The notes under the pieces: generated by a model
The model's input: only the letters and a program-made list of their open reading frames with translations
Database searches by the model: none
Told to the model about the DNA's origin: nothing
Assembly (NCBI RefSeq): GCF_035653575.1
Contig: NZ_DASRBQ010000168.1
Location: 1-64,000 of the forward strand
DNA: 64,000 nt
Source of the DNA: Actinocrinis sp035653575
GTDB taxonomy: Bacteria > Actinomycetota > Actinomycetes > Streptomycetales > Catenulisporaceae
Direction: 5' to 3'
Position numbers and translations under genes: made by a program
Part shown: positions 60,993-64,000 of the stretch, one piece after another
Layout of the letters: each line of letters opens with the position of its first letter
Position numbering within the stretch: position 1 is the stretch's first letter

Positions 60993-61519
60993 CAATGCCA
61001 GCCGGGCACCTCGGCAGGCGGTTCCCCGGCCGCGTCAGTGAACGCCCGCAACGCCAGTACCAGGTCGGCGCGCCGCTCCGTCGGCATCGTGGCCACGATC
61101 CGGCCGATGTCGACCCGGCGCGCCTCGGTCACCTCCCGCACCACCCGACGCCCGCGGGCGGTGAGGCCGAGCCGCACCTCGCGGCGGCTCTTCGGGTTGG
61201 CCGCCTTCTCGATCATGCCGGCCGCCGAAAGCCGCTCGACCATGCGCAGCGCGTTCGACGAGTTGACCCCCAGCCGCTCAGCCAAGCGCACCAGGCTGCT
61301 CGGCCCGTACGTGTCCAGCACCACCAGCATCCGGTACTGCGGCACGGTCAGCGTGCCGTCGACCGCGGCCAGCGAGCGGGTGGCGATGGCGACGAAGAGC
61401 CGTGAGGCGGTCAGCAGCGCGCCGACCAACTCCTCCGCGGCCACGTCGGCCACGACCGCGGCCGAATCCGAGGAGACATCATCGGACGCTGAGACGGCCG
61501 ACTCACCCAGTGCATGCAT
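60992..61519 (-). CDS. MarR-family transcriptional regulator
   Basis: The 175-residue product, from the ATG at 61519, has a disordered start (about 1-28) and the MarR fold: LTVPQYRMLVVLDTYGPSSL, the helix-turn-helix RLGVNSSNALRMVERLSAAG and the wing RREVRLGLTARGRRVV. The start codon is not certain because no good Shine-Dalgarno is seen; a GTG two codons upstream is possible. It is convergent with ctaD and divergent from the GH15 gene. Confidence 0.83.
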   Translation of the reverse strand: MHALGESAVSASDDVSSDSAAVVADVAAEELVGALLTASRLFVAIATRSLAAVDGTLTVPQYRMLVVLDTYGPSSLVRLAERLGVNSSNALRMVERLSAAGMIEKAANPKSRREVRLGLTARGRRVVREVTEARRVDIGRIVATMPTERRADLVLALRAFTDAAGEPPAEVPGWH

Positions 61520-61711
61520 ACGCACATTTCTACCGGTCAAGCGGTCGCCGGGCCATATCCGACGCCCAATCGCCACCGGCTCGTGTCGCGCCCCGCGGCA
61601 CACGGGTGGCGCGGGCCGCGCCCGCAGGGCCCAGCGTGGCACCGTTCCGCGACCATGAATAACTTGACGAAAGCGGGGCAATTCAAGCGCCATGCCGGAT
61701 GGATCTGAGCG

Positions 61712-63493
61712 GTGGCCTCGATGAACGACCCGTTCTCCCCGACGACACTGCGCGACTACGCCCTGCTCGCCGACGGCGAGCGCGGCGCGCTGATCGGCCC
61801 GCACGGCGAGATCGCCTGGATGTGCGCGCCGTACTGGGACTCGGACGCCGTGTTCTCCACCCTGATCGGCGGCGCCGGCGCGTACTCGGTCACCCCGAAG
61901 CAGCGATTCGTCTGGGGCGGCTACTACGAGGATGACGCGCTGATCTGGCGCAGCCGTTGGATCACGCAGGACGGCGTCGTCGAATGCCGCGAGGCGCTGG
62001 CCTTCCCCGGCGACCCGCACAAGGCCGTGCTGCTGCGCCGCATTATGGCGCAGGACGGCGACGCACACGTGCGGATCATCTTCGAGCCGGCGGCCGGATT
62101 CGGCGCGCACCCCGCCCGGAAGCTGGCGAAGGACGAGCACGGTGCCTGGACCGCGCAGGCGGGCGGCCTGCGGTTCCGCTGGAGCGGGGCCGCGCGCGCG
62201 AAGCCGGACGGCGGCTCGCGAGCGCACCGGCTGACGCTGGATCTGACCGTTCCGGAGGGCGAGTGCCACGACCTCGTGCTGGAGATCTGGGACGGTCCGC
62301 TCGGCGACCCGGTCGATCCGCAGGACGCCTGGCGCTCGACCGAGCGGGCATGGCGCGAGCAGATCCCCGCCTTGGAGAACACGATCGCGGCGCCCGACGC
62401 GCGGCTGTCGTATGCGGTGCTGCGCGGGCTGACCACCTCGGGCGGTGGCACTGTCGCCTCGGCCACGACAAGCCTGCCGGAGCGCGCCGAAGAGGGCCGC
62501 AACTACGACTACCGGTACGTATGGATCCGCGACCAGTGCTATATCGGCCAGTCGATCGCCGTCACCGGTCCGCACCCGCTGCTCGACGATGCCGTCCGCT
62601 TCGTCACGGCGCGGCTTCTCGAGGACGGCCCTCAGCTCGTGCCCGCGTACACCGGACGCGGTGAACACATTCCCGACCAGCGCCGCCTCGACCTGCCGGG
62701 TTATCCAGGCGGCTACGACCTGGTCGGAAACTGGGTCACCAAGCAGTTCCAGCTGGACGCGTTCGGCGAGGCGCTGCTGTTGTTCGCCGCCGCGGCGCGG
62801 CACGACCGGCTCGACACGGAGGGCTGGCGGGCCGCCGAGATCGCGGCGAAGGCGATCAAGCAGCGCTGGCAAGAGCCGGACGCGGGCATCTGGGAGCTGG
62901 AAGACCGCGCATGGACGCACAGCCGGCTGACATGCGCGGCAGGCCTGCGCGCCGTTGCCGGGCTGAAGTCGGCCGCGACGACTGTGCACGCGGTCGACTG
63001 GACGAGCCTGGCGGACCAGATCGTGGCCGACACGGCGAAGAAGGCACTGCACCCGGAGGGCCGCTGGCGGCGTTCGCCCGACGACGACCGACTCGACGGC
63101 GCGCTGCTGCTCCCCGCGCTACGCGGCGCGATTCCCGCCGACGATCCGCGAACCGTGCAGACCTTGGACGCGTACGTACAGGAGCTGACGCAGGATCACT
63201 TCGCTTACCGGTTCCGCCACGACGACCGCAAGCTGGAGGAAGCGGAGGGCGCATTCGTACTCTGCGGCTTCATCACCGCGCTCGCGCAGCTTCAGCAGGG
63301 CCGGAAGCTTGAGGCCGTTCGCTGGTTCGAGCGAAACCGTACCGCGTGCAGCTCGACCGGGCTGTTCTCCGAGGAGTACGACGTACGGCAGCGGCAGCTG
63401 CGCGGCAACCTCCCGCAGGCATTCGTGCACTCGATGATGATCGAGGCGGCCGCGCGTATCGCCGAGGAGACCGCCGAGCTGAAGAACGACTGA
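61712..63493 (+). CDS. GH15-family glycosidase (glucoamylase/trehalase-like)
   Basis: The 593-residue product starts at GTG 61712 or ATG 61721. It has the N-terminal beta-sandwich (LRDYALLADGERGALIGPHG, then IAWMCAPYWDSDAVF), a linker and an alpha/alpha barrel with NYDYRYVWIRDQCYIGQS. The general acid is E395 in GIWELED and the base E554 in LFSEEYD. There is no signal peptide, so it should act in the cytosol, like the trehalase and glucoamylase-type members of mycobacteria. The substrate (trehalose or alpha-glucan) is not decided. Confidence 0.87.
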   Translation: MASMNDPFSPTTLRDYALLADGERGALIGPHGEIAWMCAPYWDSDAVFSTLIGGAGAYSVTPKQRFVWGGYYEDDALIWRSRWITQDGVVECREALAFPGDPHKAVLLRRIMAQDGDAHVRIIFEPAAGFGAHPARKLAKDEHGAWTAQAGGLRFRWSGAARAKPDGGSRAHRLTLDLTVPEGECHDLVLEIWDGPLGDPVDPQDAWRSTERAWREQIPALENTIAAPDARLSYAVLRGLTTSGGGTVASATTSLPERAEEGRNYDYRYVWIRDQCYIGQSIAVTGPHPLLDDAVRFVTARLLEDGPQLVPAYTGRGEHIPDQRRLDLPGYPGGYDLVGNWVTKQFQLDAFGEALLLFAAAARHDRLDTEGWRAAEIAAKAIKQRWQEPDAGIWELEDRAWTHSRLTCAAGLRAVAGLKSAATTVHAVDWTSLADQIVADTAKKALHPEGRWRRSPDDDRLDGALLLPALRGAIPADDPRTVQTLDAYVQELTQDHFAYRFRHDDRKLEEAEGAFVLCGFITALAQLQQGRKLEAVRWFERNRTACSSTGLFSEEYDVRQRQLRGNLPQAFVHSMMIEAAARIAEETAELKND

Positions 63494-63507
63494 CCAGGCG
63501 ACGGCGG

Positions 63508-63912
63508 TCAGGGCGCGGACGGATCGGTCGGCGCGGGCTGAGCCGGCTGCGGCGGACGCGACCGCGCCCTGCGGGCCTGCCGCCGCGCGGCCATGCGCAG
63601 CTGCAGCATGCGGCCGCCGCCGGGCACCACCACCAGCAGGATGCCGAAGATGGCGGCGAGCAGCAGCGCCACGCCCAGCGGCAGATGGCCGTGCACGCCG
63701 AAGTACGCGATCTCGACCTCCCGGCCGTTCTCCAGGATGAAGATCAGCAGCAGGAGCAGCACGACGGCGCCAGAGGTCAGCAGGATCCACAGCCCGCCGA
63801 GGCGGCTCGGCCGCACCGGGTTGACCGGCCTGGCGGTGGGTCCGGCCAGCGGCGCCTCGCCGGTCGGCCGGGTGGGGGCCTGAACCTGCTCGCCTTGCTC
63901 GGGGTTCGTCAT
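63508..63912 (-). CDS. LapA (DUF1049)-domain membrane protein
   Basis: The ATG at 63912 has AGGAG upstream. The 134-residue product has a Pro-rich cytoplasmic start, a first membrane segment (WILLTSGAVVLLLLLIFIL), the short loop ENGREVEIAYFGVHGHLP, a second segment (LGVALLLAAIFGILLVVV) and a basic tail. This is the LapA/DUF1049 build, found in envelope proteins of unknown biochemical function. The last 88 bases of the window, after its start, hold no gene I can call. Confidence 0.83.
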   Translation of the reverse strand: MTNPEQGEQVQAPTRPTGEAPLAGPTARPVNPVRPSRLGGLWILLTSGAVVLLLLLIFILENGREVEIAYFGVHGHLPLGVALLLAAIFGILLVVVPGGGRMLQLRMAARRQARRARSRPPQPAQPAPTDPSAP

Positions 63913-64000
63913 CGCCGGCTCCTGCCCCGCCGCCGTATTCGGCGACTGTTTCGTCCCGTCCTGTGCGTTATCGACACTGATACCCGCGAATCGGCGTTGT

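Noticed and set aside
61520..63052. Upstream extension of the MarR frame, antisense to GH15
   Set aside because: Only residues from the ATG at 61519 match MarR; the rest is Arg/Val-rich antisense of GH15.

Overview
The window is high-GC DNA with GTG/TTG starts, four-base stop/start overlaps, hairpin terminators without T-tracts and a Streptomyces-style xylobiose cluster. It looks like the chromosome of a soil-dwelling, plant-litter-degrading actinobacterium (Streptomycetales or Catenulisporales-like; genus not determinable by reading). I call 54 protein genes, one of them cut by the left edge. I saw no rRNA, tRNA, CRISPR array, integrase or intact insertion sequence.

Region 1 (1-17070) is a surface polysaccharide locus. 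It holds two DegT-type sugar aminotransferases, a NeuD/PglD-type and a WbpD-type acyltransferase, three glycosyltransferases, two divergent Wzz-like chain-length proteins without a kinase domain, and one polypeptide that appears to fuse a Wzy/O-antigen-ligase-like polymerase to a Wzx-type flippase. Two secreted proteins sit among them: a beta-helix protein and a 1258-residue protein with a dimethylformamidase-like domain, two DUF4082 domains and Ig-like domains.

Region 2 (17121-24206) is housekeeping: DUF2071, VOC, threonine dehydratase/serine racemase family, DMT transporter, amidase, type II 3-dehydroquinase and glutaryl-CoA-dehydrogenase-type ACAD. Region 3 (24282-32053) is a bxl-type system: lipoprotein, two permeases, divergent LacI regulator, GH3 enzyme, then a lactonase-family amidohydrolase. 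A single 20-bp operator overlaps the -35 elements of both divergent promoters, and the regulator is predicted to be leaderless.

Region 4 (32282-36990) holds a choice-of-anchor P surface protein, a zinc alcohol dehydrogenase coupled to a MEDS-domain anti-sigma/kinase-like protein, and DUF1737. Region 5 (37091-50260) is a secreted pectin/rhamnogalacturonan island: LacI, two GH28-like proteins, two GH27 proteins, a large beta-helix protein (possibly GH141-like), a DUF1080 protein, a PQQ-type propeller protein and GH105. The second GH28 gene and the GH105 gene, 10 kb apart and on opposite strands, carry the same promoter module with identical spacing.

Region 6 (50565-63912) contains an Otr(A)/Tet(M)-type ribosomal protection GTPase, a NodB deacetylase with an N-terminal domain resembling an IS110 transposase, small stress or regulatory genes, a ClC channel with its MarR regulator, a second MarR gene, a CopD-like membrane protein, cytochrome oxidase subunit I, a third MarR gene, a GH15 enzyme and a LapA-domain protein.
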